A stretch of DNA of 64,000 nt from Dryocola clanedunensis (GTDB taxonomy: Bacteria; Pseudomonadota; Gammaproteobacteria; Enterobacterales; Enterobacteriaceae). The position numbers were made by a program, and so were the translations under genes. How positions within the stretch are numbered: position 1 is the first letter of the stretch; every line of letters begins with the position of its first letter. A model generated the notes under the pieces. That model had not been told where the DNA came from, did no database searches, and was given only the letters and a program-made list of their open reading frames with translations. Below, in pieces: positions 17,974 through 27,415 of this stretch. The DNA lies in the NCBI RefSeq assembly GCF_025215155.1, contig NZ_JALHAM010000116.1. The stretch is one strand, 5' to 3'.

Positions 17974-18570
17974 TCAGGACGCAAGCCCGAGGGCGCGTTT
18001 GACCGGGGCAAAGCTGCGACGATGGTGCTCGGTGGCGCCATACTCTGCCAGCTTCTCGAGATGGAAAGCAGTTGGGTAGCCTTTATGCTGCGCAAATCCG
18101 TACTGCGGGAAACTCATATCCAGCACCGCCATTTCGCGATCTCGCGTCACTTTGGCAAGGATGGAAGCGGCGCTGATTTCTGCCACCCGGCTGTCGCCTT
18201 TGACCACCGCTAAAGAGGGCATCGGTAACGCAGGGCAGCGGTTGCCGTCGATCAACACATATTCCGGCACAACGGCCAGGCCGGCCACTGCGCGCTGCAT
18301 AGCCAGCATGGTGGCATGCAAAATATTCAGCTTATCAATCTCTTCCGGCTCGGCGCGGCCCAGACTCCAGCACAGTGCCTTTTCGATGATTTCCTCATAC
18401 AGGGCGTTGCGACGCTTTTCAGAGAGTTTTTTGGAATCGGCCAGACCGACAATAGGCTTTGCCGGGTCGAGAATGACGGCAGCCGTAACGACAGCGCCGA
18501 CCAGCGGGCCACGGCCCACTTCATCCACACCCGCAACCAGCTGCGTGTGTGGATAGATGAATTCTATCAT
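17974..18570 (-). CDS. rnhB: Ribonuclease HII
   Basis: RNase HII cuts RNA in RNA-DNA hybrids and at single embedded ribonucleotides, starting ribonucleotide excision repair. The 198-residue protein contains the active-site strand GVDEVGRGPLVG with Asp and Glu, the second-strand aspartate in VLIDGNR, and KGDSRVAEISAASILAKVTRD. Its first bases overlap the lpxB stop by four (ATGA). Confidence 0.97.
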   Translation of the reverse strand: MIEFIYPHTQLVAGVDEVGRGPLVGAVVTAAVILDPAKPIVGLADSKKLSEKRRNALYEEIIEKALCWSLGRAEPEEIDKLNILHATMLAMQRAVAGLAVVPEYVLIDGNRCPALPMPSLAVVKGDSRVAEISAASILAKVTRDREMAVLDMSFPQYGFAQHKGYPTAFHLEKLAEYGATEHHRRSFAPVKRALGLAS

Positions 18571-19715
18571 TTTGCTAACTCCAGCACGGCGTCTGCCGCC
18601 TGAACGTCTGCGTTACAGCGAATTTGCTCGTGCAGATGGCGGAAGGTATCGTGCATCTGGTGGCTCTGCGCCCCATCTTCCAGCAGCGGCTCAAGGGCAG
18701 CGGCAAGTTTCACCGGCTCGCACTCCTCCTGGAGCAGCTCTTTTACCAGTTCACGTCCGGCCAGAAGATTAGGCAGCGAGACGTAATCGGTTTTCACCAG
18801 CCGCTTTGCCAGCCAGAAGGTGAACGGCTTCATGCGATAGCCAACCACCATCGGGCATTTCGCCAGCATGCATTCCAGCGCGGCCGTGCCAGAGGCCAGC
18901 AGTGCCGCATCGCTGGCGACCATCGCCTCGCGGCCCATGCCGTCCAGCAGATGAGCATGAAGCTCAGGAGCAATTTCTGCTTTGATGCGTTCGAACTGCT
19001 CGCGTCGTTTAGCGTTAACCAGCGGAACCACAATTTCGAGATCCGGGAAGCGCTTACGCAGCAGCTGTGCCGTGCGCAGGAAATCTGCGCTCAGCATCTC
19101 GACCTCTGCTCCGCGGCTGCCGGGCAACAGGGCCAGACACTTCACGTCAGGGGAGATGCCAAGCGTGGCTCGCGCCGCATTTTTATCAGGGTCCAGCGGC
19201 ATGGCATCCGCCATGGTATGGCCGATAAAACGACACGGAACGTTGAAACGATCGTAAAACGCTTTTTCGAAAGGCAGAAAAGCGAGCACCAGATCGGTGG
19301 CTCTGCCAATTTTGAAAACGCGTTTTTGTCGCCAGGCCCAGACGGACGGACTGACGTAATGAATCGTACGAATGCCCTGCTTCTTGAGATTACCTTCGAG
19401 CGTGATATTAAAATCAGGCGCGTCGATGCCAACGAAGACATCCGGCGCAAGCTCGGTAAAACGGCGGGTAAGATCGGCGCGGATGGTTAACAGACGACGC
19501 AGACGACCGAGCACTTCTACAATGCCCATCACCGCCAGCTCTTCCATCTCATACCATGCTTCGCAGCCTTCGGCCTGCATCAGCGGCCCGGCAACACCCA
19601 CAAAGCGGGCGTCCGGGTGGCGAGCTTTCAGCGCGCGAATCAGACCTGCACCAAGAATATCGCCGGAAGTTTCTCCGGCGACCAGGGCAATCGTTAAGGG
19701 ACGACCAGGCTTCAT
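18567..19715 (-). CDS. lpxB: Lipid-A-disaccharide synthase
   Basis: A peripheral-membrane GT19 glycosyltransferase that joins lipid X to UDP-diacylglucosamine, making the beta-1,6 disaccharide of lipid A. The 382 residues show GETSGDILGAGLI near the N-terminus, GIDAPDFN, and the C-terminal nucleotide-binding region with ASGTAALE. It directly abuts the lpxA stop with no spacer and overlaps rnhB by four bases, so lpxA-lpxB-rnhB are tightly coupled. Confidence 0.97.
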   Translation of the reverse strand: MKPGRPLTIALVAGETSGDILGAGLIRALKARHPDARFVGVAGPLMQAEGCEAWYEMEELAVMGIVEVLGRLRRLLTIRADLTRRFTELAPDVFVGIDAPDFNITLEGNLKKQGIRTIHYVSPSVWAWRQKRVFKIGRATDLVLAFLPFEKAFYDRFNVPCRFIGHTMADAMPLDPDKNAARATLGISPDVKCLALLPGSRGAEVEMLSADFLRTAQLLRKRFPDLEIVVPLVNAKRREQFERIKAEIAPELHAHLLDGMGREAMVASDAALLASGTAALECMLAKCPMVVGYRMKPFTFWLAKRLVKTDYVSLPNLLAGRELVKELLQEECEPVKLAAALEPLLEDGAQSHQMHDTFRHLHEQIRCNADVQAADAVLELAK

Positions 19716-20504
19716 TTAGCGAATCAGGCCGCGCGTAGAGCGGGCAAAGAATTCAACAAATGCGTTCACTTCCGGATGTTGTTTTGCAATTTCAGCAATT
19801 TCCGGCTTTGCCTCGTCGAGGGTTTTGCCGCTGCGGTACAGCAGTTTGTAGGCGTTGCGAATAGCATGCAGCGCTTCTTTACTGAAGCCGCGACGCTTCA
19901 ACCCTTCGAGATTCACGCCAAACGGCGTTGCGTGGTTGCCCTGCGCGATAACGTACGGTGGAACATCCTGTGCCACACCGGAGCAGCCGCCAACCATCAC
20001 ATGCGCCCCAATGATGCAGAACTGGTGTATTGCCGTCATACCACCGATGATCGCAAAATCATCGACGGAAACATGACCAGCAAGCGTGGCGTTATTTGCG
20101 AGGATACAGCGGTTACCTACGGTGCAGTCATGCGCCACGTGGGCGTTGATCATCAGCAAGTTATCGCTGCCCACCTTCGTCAATCCACCGCCCTGCTCTG
20201 TACCACGATGGATGGTGACGCTTTCGCGGATGCGGTTGCGATCGCCAATTTCCACGCGGGTCGGCTCACCTGCATATTTAAGGTCCTGGTTAACTTCACC
20301 AATGGAGGCGAACTGATAAATCTCGTTATCACGACCAATGGTCGTATGACCATTCACCACGACGTGAGACTTCAGTACGGTACCCTCACCGATCTCAACA
20401 TGCGGACCCACCACACAAAACGGGCCAATGTGAACGTTGGCACCAATGACGGCACCCTCTTCCACAATGGAGGATGGATGAATAAAGGCGGATTTATCAA
20501 TCAC
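19716..20504 (-). CDS. lpxA: UDP-N-acetylglucosamine acyltransferase LpxA
   Basis: LpxA performs the first step of lipid A synthesis, moving R-3-hydroxymyristate from ACP to UDP-GlcNAc. The 262-residue protein is a left-handed parallel beta-helix of hexapeptide repeats with the catalytic histidine in the NAHVAHDC region (about 125). It starts with GTG (20502-20504), three bases after the fabZ stop, so initiation is probably coupled to fabZ translation. Confidence 0.97.
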   Translation of the reverse strand: MIDKSAFIHPSSIVEEGAVIGANVHIGPFCVVGPHVEIGEGTVLKSHVVVNGHTTIGRDNEIYQFASIGEVNQDLKYAGEPTRVEIGDRNRIRESVTIHRGTEQGGGLTKVGSDNLLMINAHVAHDCTVGNRCILANNATLAGHVSVDDFAIIGGMTAIHQFCIIGAHVMVGGCSGVAQDVPPYVIAQGNHATPFGVNLEGLKRRGFSKEALHAIRNAYKLLYRSGKTLDEAKPEIAEIAKQHPEVNAFVEFFARSTRGLIR

Positions 20505-20507
20505 GTA

Positions 20508-20963
20508 TCAGCTCTCCCGGCTGCGGGCACACATCATGGTTGCTTCGCAGACAATTTTACCGTCAACGGTTGCCACGCCTTTGAAGCGCGTCAGACCACG
20601 GCGGGTTTTCTCGAAAGTTACTTCCATGATCATCTGATCACCAGGCACAACGGGACGCTTGAAGCGCGCTTCGTCGATACCCGCAAAGTAATACAGTTCG
20701 CCAGGCTCCAGTTTGCCTACGCTTTTAAACGCCAGGATACCGGTGGCCTGCGCCATCGCTTCAAGGATCAAAACGCCCGGAAAAATGGGTTTGCCAGGGA
20801 AGTGGCCCTGGAAAAACGGCTCGTTTACGGAGACATTTTTTACTGCGCGCAGAAAACGACCTTCTTCAAAATCCAGCACACGATCAACCAGTAAGAATGG
20901 AAAACGGTGCGGCAGAAGCTCTAAAATCTCTTCAATGTGCAGAGTATGAGTGTCGGTAGTCAA
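20508..20963 (-). CDS. fabZ: 3-hydroxyacyl-ACP dehydratase FabZ
   Basis: A hot-dog-fold dehydratase of fatty acid elongation. It draws on the same 3-hydroxymyristoyl-ACP pool as lipid A synthesis. The catalytic His is in QGHFPGKPIFPG and the Glu in LILEAMAQ. I chose the TTG at 20961-20963 because AGGAAG sits eight bases upstream and it gives 151 residues, the E. coli length. Another TTG at 20981 would add six residues. A strong hairpin precedes the gene (21006-21040). Confidence 0.96.
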   Translation of the reverse strand: MTTDTHTLHIEEILELLPHRFPFLLVDRVLDFEEGRFLRAVKNVSVNEPFFQGHFPGKPIFPGVLILEAMAQATGILAFKSVGKLEPGELYYFAGIDEARFKRPVVPGDQMIMEVTFEKTRRGLTRFKGVATVDGKIVCEATMMCARSRES

Positions 20964-21005
20964 AATACTCTTCCTGTCCAAATGTACTAAATGACAATAA
21001 TAACA

Positions 21006-21040
21006 CGGCCTGCGGCTATCAGCAGATAGCTTGCAGGCCG
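21006..21040 (-). other. Strong hairpin between lpxD and fabZ
   Basis: CGGCCTGC (21006-21013) pairs with GCAGGCCG (21033-21040), and GCTATC (21015-21020) with GATAGC (21025-21030), leaving an AGCA loop and a small internal bulge. On the transcribed (minus) side it is followed by the T-rich but imperfect TGTTATTATTGTC, so partial termination or RNA processing is possible. It lies in the 114-base gap before fabZ. Confidence 0.6.
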
Positions 21041-21077
21041 CAAATCAGAAATACTCTACGTCTTGGGCTGGCGATGT

Positions 21078-22103
21078 TCAGTCTTGTTGATTGACCTTAC
21101 GCTCGATGGTTTTTAAGCGTTTGCTCATCTCATCGATATTCATCACCAGCGCAGCGGTTTTACGCCACGCTTTATTCGGCTGCAGCGGGATGCCCGAAGA
21201 ATAGACGCCGGGCTCCGTGATTGGGCGCATAACCATGCCCATTCCTGTTACGGTGACCTTATCGCAGATCTCCATATGCCCGTTGATGACACTTGCCCCA
21301 CCAATCATGCAGTAGCGCCCGATTTTGAGGCTGCCTGCCATAATGACGCCACCCGCAACGGCAGTATTGTCGCCAATCACAACGTTATGTGCAATCTGGC
21401 ACTGGTTATCAATGATAACACCATTGCCAATAATCGTGTCATCCAGCGCACCACGGTCGATGGTCGTACAGGCACCGATTTCTACACGGTCGCCAATGAT
21501 CACTCGGCCCAGCTGGGGGATCTTCACCCAGTTGCCGCGATCGTTAGCATAGCCAAACCCGTCAGCACCGATAACCGTGCTCGACTGGATAAGGCACTGC
21601 TCGCCGATCTGAATGTCATGGTAAATGGAAACGTTCGCCCACAGGCGGCTTCCGGCACCGATTTGGGTATTTTTACCCACAAAGCAGCCAGGGCCGATAA
21701 CCACGTTATCACCCAGCACGACGCCAGATTCGATAACGGCATTCGCGCCAATAGCTACGTTGTTCCCCAATGTCGCAGCTGCATCAATCTCCGCGCTCGG
21801 CGCGATGTTTTGTGCCGGCTGCGGCGTGGAGTCTAAAATTTGCGCCATACGGGCGTAGGTCAGGTAGGGATTCTTCACTACCAGGGCCGCACCTTTCGCG
21901 AAAGGCAGGTCGGCTTCAGTCATCACGACGGCAGAAGCCTGGCAAGTGGCCAGTTGCTCATGATAACGAGGGTTAACAATGAACGTGATGTGGCCTGCCT
22001 GGGCCGTTTGCATAGATGCAACGCCGGTGATGACGAGATCGCCATCACCGTGCAATTCTGCATCCAACTGCTGGGCTAATTCAGCCAGTCGAATTGAAGA
22101 CAT
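21078..22103 (-). CDS. lpxD: UDP-3-O-(3-hydroxymyristoyl)glucosamine N-acyltransferase LpxD
   Basis: LpxD adds the second 3-hydroxymyristoyl chain, to the amine, in lipid A synthesis. At 341 residues it matches E. coli. It has an N-terminal uridine-binding domain, a hexapeptide-repeat beta-helix with the catalytic histidine near 239 (CQIAHNVVIG), and a C-terminal helix. It follows skp by three bases on the same strand. Confidence 0.97.
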   Translation of the reverse strand: MSSIRLAELAQQLDAELHGDGDLVITGVASMQTAQAGHITFIVNPRYHEQLATCQASAVVMTEADLPFAKGAALVVKNPYLTYARMAQILDSTPQPAQNIAPSAEIDAAATLGNNVAIGANAVIESGVVLGDNVVIGPGCFVGKNTQIGAGSRLWANVSIYHDIQIGEQCLIQSSTVIGADGFGYANDRGNWVKIPQLGRVIIGDRVEIGACTTIDRGALDDTIIGNGVIIDNQCQIAHNVVIGDNTAVAGGVIMAGSLKIGRYCMIGGASVINGHMEICDKVTVTGMGMVMRPITEPGVYSSGIPLQPNKAWRKTAALVMNIDEMSKRLKTIERKVNQQD

Positions 22104-22106
22104 TAC

Positions 22107-22607
22107 TTATTTAACCTGTTTCAGTACATCTGCAGTGATGTCTTTCACATCGCTACCAGCATACGCCACGGTGCTGGTGTCCAGCACAACGTCATAGCCT
22201 TTGTCGTCAGCAACTTTCTTCACAGCGCCCTGGATACGAGTAACCAGTTTGCCGCGCTCTTCAGCAGAGCGACGTTGACGATCCTGTTCAAAAGCCTGCG
22301 CTTTTGTGGAGAACGCCTGGCGCTGAGCCATCACGTCTTTTTCCAGTTTGCTACGATCGCTGGCTTTCATGGTGGAGCCATCGCGCTGCAGACGTTGCAT
22401 TTTGGATTGCAGGCTGTTTTCCATTCCCTGAAGTTCAGAGGCACGGCCTTTGAACTCGTTTTCCAGAGTTTTGGTCACGCCCGTGTTTTTTGCAACTTGT
22501 TGGAACAGGTTGCCCATGTTAACAACAGCGATACTCTCAGCAGCCTGAACGCTGGCTGATGCCGCCATCGCGAGGCCAAGACCTGCAGCAAATAACCACT
22601 TTTTCAC
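22107..22607 (-). CDS. skp: Periplasmic chaperone Skp
   Basis: Skp is a trimeric holdase that keeps outer-membrane proteins soluble on their way to BamA. The 166-residue precursor has a Sec signal peptide cleaved after VQA (about residue 22), then a long charged, helical coiled-coil region forming the family's tentacles. Translation starts at GTG (22605-22607) behind TAAGGAGT. It sits between bamA and lpxD, matching its role. Confidence 0.96.
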   Translation of the reverse strand: MKKWLFAAGLGLAMAASASVQAAESIAVVNMGNLFQQVAKNTGVTKTLENEFKGRASELQGMENSLQSKMQRLQRDGSTMKASDRSKLEKDVMAQRQAFSTKAQAFEQDRQRRSAEERGKLVTRIQGAVKKVADDKGYDVVLDTSTVAYAGSDVKDITADVLKQVK

Positions 22608-22724
22608 AATAAACTCCTTACCATCCCATATGTGCCCGAGGGCACTGTTTTTGCGTGTACCAGTCGGGATATACCCGACTGTATCAGCGCGTCACTGCGT
22701 ATCGCATTCCTTCGCGCCGAACAA

Positions 22725-25142
22725 TTACCAGGTTTTACCAATGTTAAACTGGAACTGTTCCGCTTTGTCGCCATCGTATTTCTTGAACGGCTGGGCATAA
22801 GAGAAGACCAGCGGTCCTAATGGTGACATCCATTGCAATGCTAAACCTGCGGACATACGAATGTTGCTTGGGTCACCGTAATCCGGCACACCAGCTGCTT
22901 TCGTCTCCGCGGTGTTTTCCCAGTTGGTATCCCACACGGTACCCGCATCCACGAACAGGGAAGTACGAACCGAGTTCGCGTACTTCTCGCTCAAGAATGG
23001 CGTAGGGGTGATCAGCTCAAGGCTTGCCACACCCATGGCGTTACCGCCCACCGCATCGTCGGAATCACAGACTTCTTTCGAAGAAGTCTTATAGCAGTTA
23101 TCCGTGTCGTTGCCGCCATAGTAGACTGCTTTTGGACCGATGTTGTTGGACTGGAAACCACGAACCGTGCTTGAACCACCGGCATAGAAGTTTTCATAGA
23201 ACGGCAGCTCTTTACCACCGATTCCGTCACCGTAACCCCAACGTGTACGACCCAGGACGACCCACGTGTGGTCATCGTTGATTGGGAAGTAGCTCGCCGT
23301 GTCCAGCGTGACTTTATAGAACTCGTTATCGGAGCCCGGTACGGTCACCTTACCATTAAGGTTGACACGTGAACCCTGGGTCGGGAAGTATCCGCGGTCC
23401 AGTTTGTTGTATGTCCAACCATAGTTCAGCGTGAAGTCATCTGCCGCAAAGCTGTTGTCGTCAGAGGTTTTCGACGTGCTCTGCCCCACAGAATCAAGGT
23501 AACGCCACATCGCAACCTGCGGCTGCATGTTAGACAGGTCATTGTGCACGTAGCCCAGACCCAGACGCAGTGAGTTGTATTCGTTGACCGGGAAGCCCAG
23601 CGTGCCGTCTACACCATAACTTTTGTTGGTATAGTCAGACAGATCGGCATCATCAGCTTTAAAGTCGTTATAGAAGATACGACCACCGAGGCTGACGCCA
23701 TCGACGGTGAAGTACGGATCTGTAACGGACAATTCAGCATAGGTCTGGTAGTCGTTTTTGGTCCCGTTGATGCCAACGGAGTAACCAGTGCCTAACCAGT
23801 TATCCTGCTGTACACCCACCTGGAAGCTGATACCACTTTCCGTGCCGTAACCGACACCAAAGTTGAAGCTACCGGTGTTACGTTCTTTCACCTTGTAAAC
23901 AACGTCCACCTGATCCGGGCTACCGGAAACGCGCTGGGTGTCGACATCGACGGTTTCGAAATAGCCGAGACGGTTCAGACGTTCTTTACCCGCATCAACC
24001 ATGTCGCTGCCCAGCCAGGCCCCTTCCATCTGACGCATTTCGCGACGCAGAACGGAGTCTTTACTGGTGTCGTTGCCTTCGAAGCGAATTTTACGCACGT
24101 AGTAACGGTTGCCGGAATCAACGCTGACATGCAGCTTAACGGTCTTATCTGTATCGTTGATTTCAGGCTGAGTCTGCACGCGTGGATAGGCGTAGCCGTA
24201 ACGACCCAACAGTTTCTTGATGTCGTCTTCCATCTTGGTGACTTTGGTGCCGTTGTAAAGCTCACCCGGTTTCATCTTGGTCAGGCTGTCGATTTCAGCG
24301 GAGTGCCCGGCAAGATTACCGTTCACCGATACGCCAGCAATTTTGTATTGCTCGCCTTCGGTGATGTTGATCGTCACGTAGATGCTTTTCTTGTCCGGCG
24401 TCAGGCTGACCTGCGTGGAGTCGATGTTAAAGCGTGCATAGCCGCGATCCAGGTAGTAACTGCGCAAGGTTTCAAGGTCACCCGCCAGTTTCTGCTTCTG
24501 GTATTTACGATCGCCTACCACGTTCCACCATGGCACTTCATCGCGCAGCTGGAAGTGCGAGATGAGTTCGTCGGTGGAAAACGCATGGTTGCCAACGATG
24601 TTGATCTGCTGGATTTTCGCGGAAACGCCTTCCTGGAAGACCAGTTTCAGATCGACACGGTTACGCGGCAGCGGCGTCACCACAGCTTTAACGCTGGCAC
24701 TGTACTTACCAACGCTGTAGTAAAAATCTTCCAGCCCTTTCTCGATATCGGCAAGGGTGGTTCTGTCCAGTGATTCACCGACACGCACGCCAGAAGCCTC
24801 AAGGTTCTGCTTAAGCATGTCGTCCTTCACGGACTTGTTTCCAGAGAAGGTAATACTCGCAATTGTTGGTCGTTCTTTTACCTGAACAACCAGCGTTTGA
24901 CCGTCACGCAACACGCGAACATCTTCGAAGTTCCCGGTAGCAAACAGTGAGCGGATAGTATTACTGATATCCTCGTCAGAGACAGTGTCGCCTACGCGAA
25001 CCGGCATGCTGAGGAGGGCCGCACCGACGGCGACTCGCTGCAGGCCTTCGAAATGAATGTCCTTCACTACGAACCCGTCTGCACCGTATACGGTGGCGCT
25101 GCTAAACAGCAGCGACGCTATGAGCAACTTTTTCATCGCCAT
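22725..25142 (-). CDS. bamA: Outer-membrane protein assembly factor BamA
   Basis: BamA is the central Omp85 protein that folds beta-barrel proteins into the outer membrane. The 805-residue precursor has a signal peptide (cleaved after TVYG, about 20), five POTRA domains (about 21-420) and a 16-strand barrel. The VRGF motif of loop 6 is present (GGSSTVRGFQSN). The part of loop 6 just after it is shorter than in E. coli, but the cysteine pair with nine residues between is kept. It follows rseP by 33 bases. Confidence 0.97.
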   Translation of the reverse strand: MAMKKLLIASLLFSSATVYGADGFVVKDIHFEGLQRVAVGAALLSMPVRVGDTVSDEDISNTIRSLFATGNFEDVRVLRDGQTLVVQVKERPTIASITFSGNKSVKDDMLKQNLEASGVRVGESLDRTTLADIEKGLEDFYYSVGKYSASVKAVVTPLPRNRVDLKLVFQEGVSAKIQQINIVGNHAFSTDELISHFQLRDEVPWWNVVGDRKYQKQKLAGDLETLRSYYLDRGYARFNIDSTQVSLTPDKKSIYVTINITEGEQYKIAGVSVNGNLAGHSAEIDSLTKMKPGELYNGTKVTKMEDDIKKLLGRYGYAYPRVQTQPEINDTDKTVKLHVSVDSGNRYYVRKIRFEGNDTSKDSVLRREMRQMEGAWLGSDMVDAGKERLNRLGYFETVDVDTQRVSGSPDQVDVVYKVKERNTGSFNFGVGYGTESGISFQVGVQQDNWLGTGYSVGINGTKNDYQTYAELSVTDPYFTVDGVSLGGRIFYNDFKADDADLSDYTNKSYGVDGTLGFPVNEYNSLRLGLGYVHNDLSNMQPQVAMWRYLDSVGQSTSKTSDDNSFAADDFTLNYGWTYNKLDRGYFPTQGSRVNLNGKVTVPGSDNEFYKVTLDTASYFPINDDHTWVVLGRTRWGYGDGIGGKELPFYENFYAGGSSTVRGFQSNNIGPKAVYYGGNDTDNCYKTSSKEVCDSDDAVGGNAMGVASLELITPTPFLSEKYANSVRTSLFVDAGTVWDTNWENTAETKAAGVPDYGDPSNIRMSAGLALQWMSPLGPLVFSYAQPFKKYDGDKAEQFQFNIGKTW

Positions 25143-25175
25143 CGTTGTTATGCGTTCTTCCTAACCTAATTCTCT

Positions 25176-26528
25176 CTAAATCCGAGAGAAATCATTGAAA
25201 AGTGCAAGCCCCATCAACAGCACCAGCAAGATCGAGCCGATGCGGTAACTAAAGTCTTGAACTCGCTCGGAAACCGGTCCGCCCTTCAGTTTTTCAATCG
25301 CCAAAAAGAGCAGATGCCCGCCGTCCAGAACGGGGAGCGGAAACAGATTGATGATGCCCAGATTGACGCTAATCAACGCCAGGAACATCAGGTAGTAAAT
25401 CAACCCGAATTCCGCCGACATACCTGCCCCTTGAGCTATGGAGATTGGCCCACTGAGGTTATTCAGTTTTACGTCACCGGTTATTAATTTCCCCAGCATG
25501 TTGACCGTCAGCTTCATCAGGTGCCACGTTTTATCCGTGGCTTCTGCTACTGCAACAAACGGCCCATACTGGCGCACTGTCTTATACTCATCTGGCAGCG
25601 GGATAACCTTAGGTACCACACCCGCAAACCCTTCGGCCTTTGCTTTACCCGGTTTTGTATCCGGTATCAGCGTTAAAGACAAGGACCGTCCCTGTCTTTC
25701 AACTTCAACAGCCAGCGGACTGGCCGGATTATCACGAACCAGAGTGACAAACTGTGTCCACTGATTGATAAGCGCACCGTTGACTTTAACGATCCTGTCC
25801 CCGGCTTGCAAACCCGCCTTACTGGCTGCTGATTCAGGTTGTACTTCTTCCAGCACCGTTTCGACCTGTGGACCCTTCGGTCTGATACCTATCGAAACAA
25901 TGGGATCTTCTTTATCAGGCTCAAACTGCCAGTGACGTAAATCGAGCGTTTTCTCACTGGTCATATTCGTCCCGAAAGGTGCCAAAGTGACGCGAGAACT
26001 TTCATCGCCAATCTTCGCTACCAGCGCAAGACGAACTGCATCCCAATCAGGCGTTTCGATACCATCAATCGCTTTAAGTTCCGTGCCTGGTGCAATTTGT
26101 GCTATCGCCGCTATCGAATTGGGTGTTATTTCGCCAATAACCGGACGTACACCGGGAACACCGATGATAAACACCAGCCAGTATGCAAACACGGCAAAGA
26201 TGAAGTTGGCAATCGGACCGGCGGCAATAATCGCCGCTCGCTGCGAGACAGTTTTATTGTTGAAGGCGTAATGTCGCAGCTCCGGACTCACCGGCTCTAC
26301 GCGCTCATCAAGCATTTTGACATAGCCGCCCAGGGGGATGAGGGCGATGACAAATTCAGTGCCATGGTGATCGGAACGGCGCCAGAGTGCTTTACCAAAT
26401 CCAATGGAAAAGCGCTCTACGCGCACACCACAGCGACGGGCAACCCAGAAATGGCCAAACTCGTGCACGGTAATCAAAACACCCAGTGCAACGATAAATG
26501 CTGCCAGATTCCAGAGTATGCTCAGCAT
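25176..26528 (-). CDS. rseP: Inner-membrane zinc protease RseP
   Basis: RseP is a site-2 protease that cuts the RseA anti-sigma factor after DegS, releasing sigma-E. The 450-residue protein has the HExxH zinc motif VHEFGH (His22, Glu23, His26) in the first membrane helix, two periplasmic PDZ domains (about 115-310), and the third zinc ligand in PVLDGGHLL near 402. It lies 11 bases after cdsA and directly before bamA, so outer-membrane stress sensing and assembly genes are co-located. Confidence 0.97.
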   Translation of the reverse strand: MLSILWNLAAFIVALGVLITVHEFGHFWVARRCGVRVERFSIGFGKALWRRSDHHGTEFVIALIPLGGYVKMLDERVEPVSPELRHYAFNNKTVSQRAAIIAAGPIANFIFAVFAYWLVFIIGVPGVRPVIGEITPNSIAAIAQIAPGTELKAIDGIETPDWDAVRLALVAKIGDESSRVTLAPFGTNMTSEKTLDLRHWQFEPDKEDPIVSIGIRPKGPQVETVLEEVQPESAASKAGLQAGDRIVKVNGALINQWTQFVTLVRDNPASPLAVEVERQGRSLSLTLIPDTKPGKAKAEGFAGVVPKVIPLPDEYKTVRQYGPFVAVAEATDKTWHLMKLTVNMLGKLITGDVKLNNLSGPISIAQGAGMSAEFGLIYYLMFLALISVNLGIINLFPLPVLDGGHLLFLAIEKLKGGPVSERVQDFSYRIGSILLVLLMGLALFNDFSRI

Positions 26529-26539
26529 AAAACCTTCCG

Positions 26540-27397
26540 TTAAATCGTCCTGAAAACTAACAAAAGCAGACAGGCAAACACCGGCACTGCCGCTGTCAGA
26601 CTGTCGATGCGATCCAGAATACCACCATGTCCGGGAATCATGTGACCGCTATCTTTAATCCCTGCTTCACGCTTAAACATACTTTCAGTTAAATCACCCA
26701 GCACGGAGGCCAGGGCAGCAACAACCGAACATACCAGTAGAATGGCTGGGGTCACTTCCAGATTCGCCCACAGACCAAACATCACGGAGATGATGGCCGA
26801 GGTAAACAGACCACCAATAAACCCTTGCCAGGTCTTACCGGGAGAAACCTTCGGCGCAAGTTTGTGCTTGCCGAACATTTTACCAAACAGGTAAGCACCG
26901 GAATCTGCTCCCCAGACGAGGATCATGACGTACAGCAACCATAACGCACCCGTGTAGTGGTTGCTATCATAGTGCCAGTTACGCAGTACAATCATACCCC
27001 AGAAGAACGGCACGATAGTCAGCAGACCAAAGAGCAGTCGCAGCGTCTTTGAATGTCGCCACATGGCTGCTGAAGCCGGGTAAAACAGCACTAATACCAG
27101 CGCCGCAATCCACCATACCAGAGATGCCCATAATGAGTATTCAATTATTGGGATATGCACCGAGCGACGATACTCCGGCAGAGCGATAAGCATCGTCGCC
27201 AGCAACAGTCCGCAAAGCACTGCCAGCCAGACTCGCTGCGAGCGCGCTTTAAACCCAGCCAGTTGTCCCCACTCCCAGGCGGCCAACATACATACCACCA
27301 GGGTAGTGATGGCAAAACCGACCGGCGGCAGCAAGAACAGCGCGGCAATCACGACTGGTATCAAAATAAACGCGGAAATCAGGCGATACTTCAGCAA
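26540..27397 (-). CDS. cdsA: Phosphatidate cytidylyltransferase CdsA
   Basis: CdsA makes CDP-diacylglycerol from phosphatidate and CTP, the branch point of phospholipid synthesis. The 285-residue protein is very hydrophobic, with about eight membrane helices, and carries the CDS signature near the C-terminus (KREAGIKDSGHMIPGHGG). The frame starts with TTG (27395-27397). The family N-terminus MLKYRLISAF fits this codon. It follows uppS by 18 bases. Confidence 0.96.
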   Translation of the reverse strand: MLKYRLISAFILIPVVIAALFLLPPVGFAITTLVVCMLAAWEWGQLAGFKARSQRVWLAVLCGLLLATMLIALPEYRRSVHIPIIEYSLWASLVWWIAALVLVLFYPASAAMWRHSKTLRLLFGLLTIVPFFWGMIVLRNWHYDSNHYTGALWLLYVMILVWGADSGAYLFGKMFGKHKLAPKVSPGKTWQGFIGGLFTSAIISVMFGLWANLEVTPAILLVCSVVAALASVLGDLTESMFKREAGIKDSGHMIPGHGGILDRIDSLTAAVPVFACLLLLVFRTI

Positions 27398-27415
27398 AAG
27401 TGACCCCCAACAGGC

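Noticed and set aside
19776..20894. 372-codon open frame on the plus strand over lpxA-fabZ
   Set aside because: Spans two genes in antisense and has no start signals or family features.
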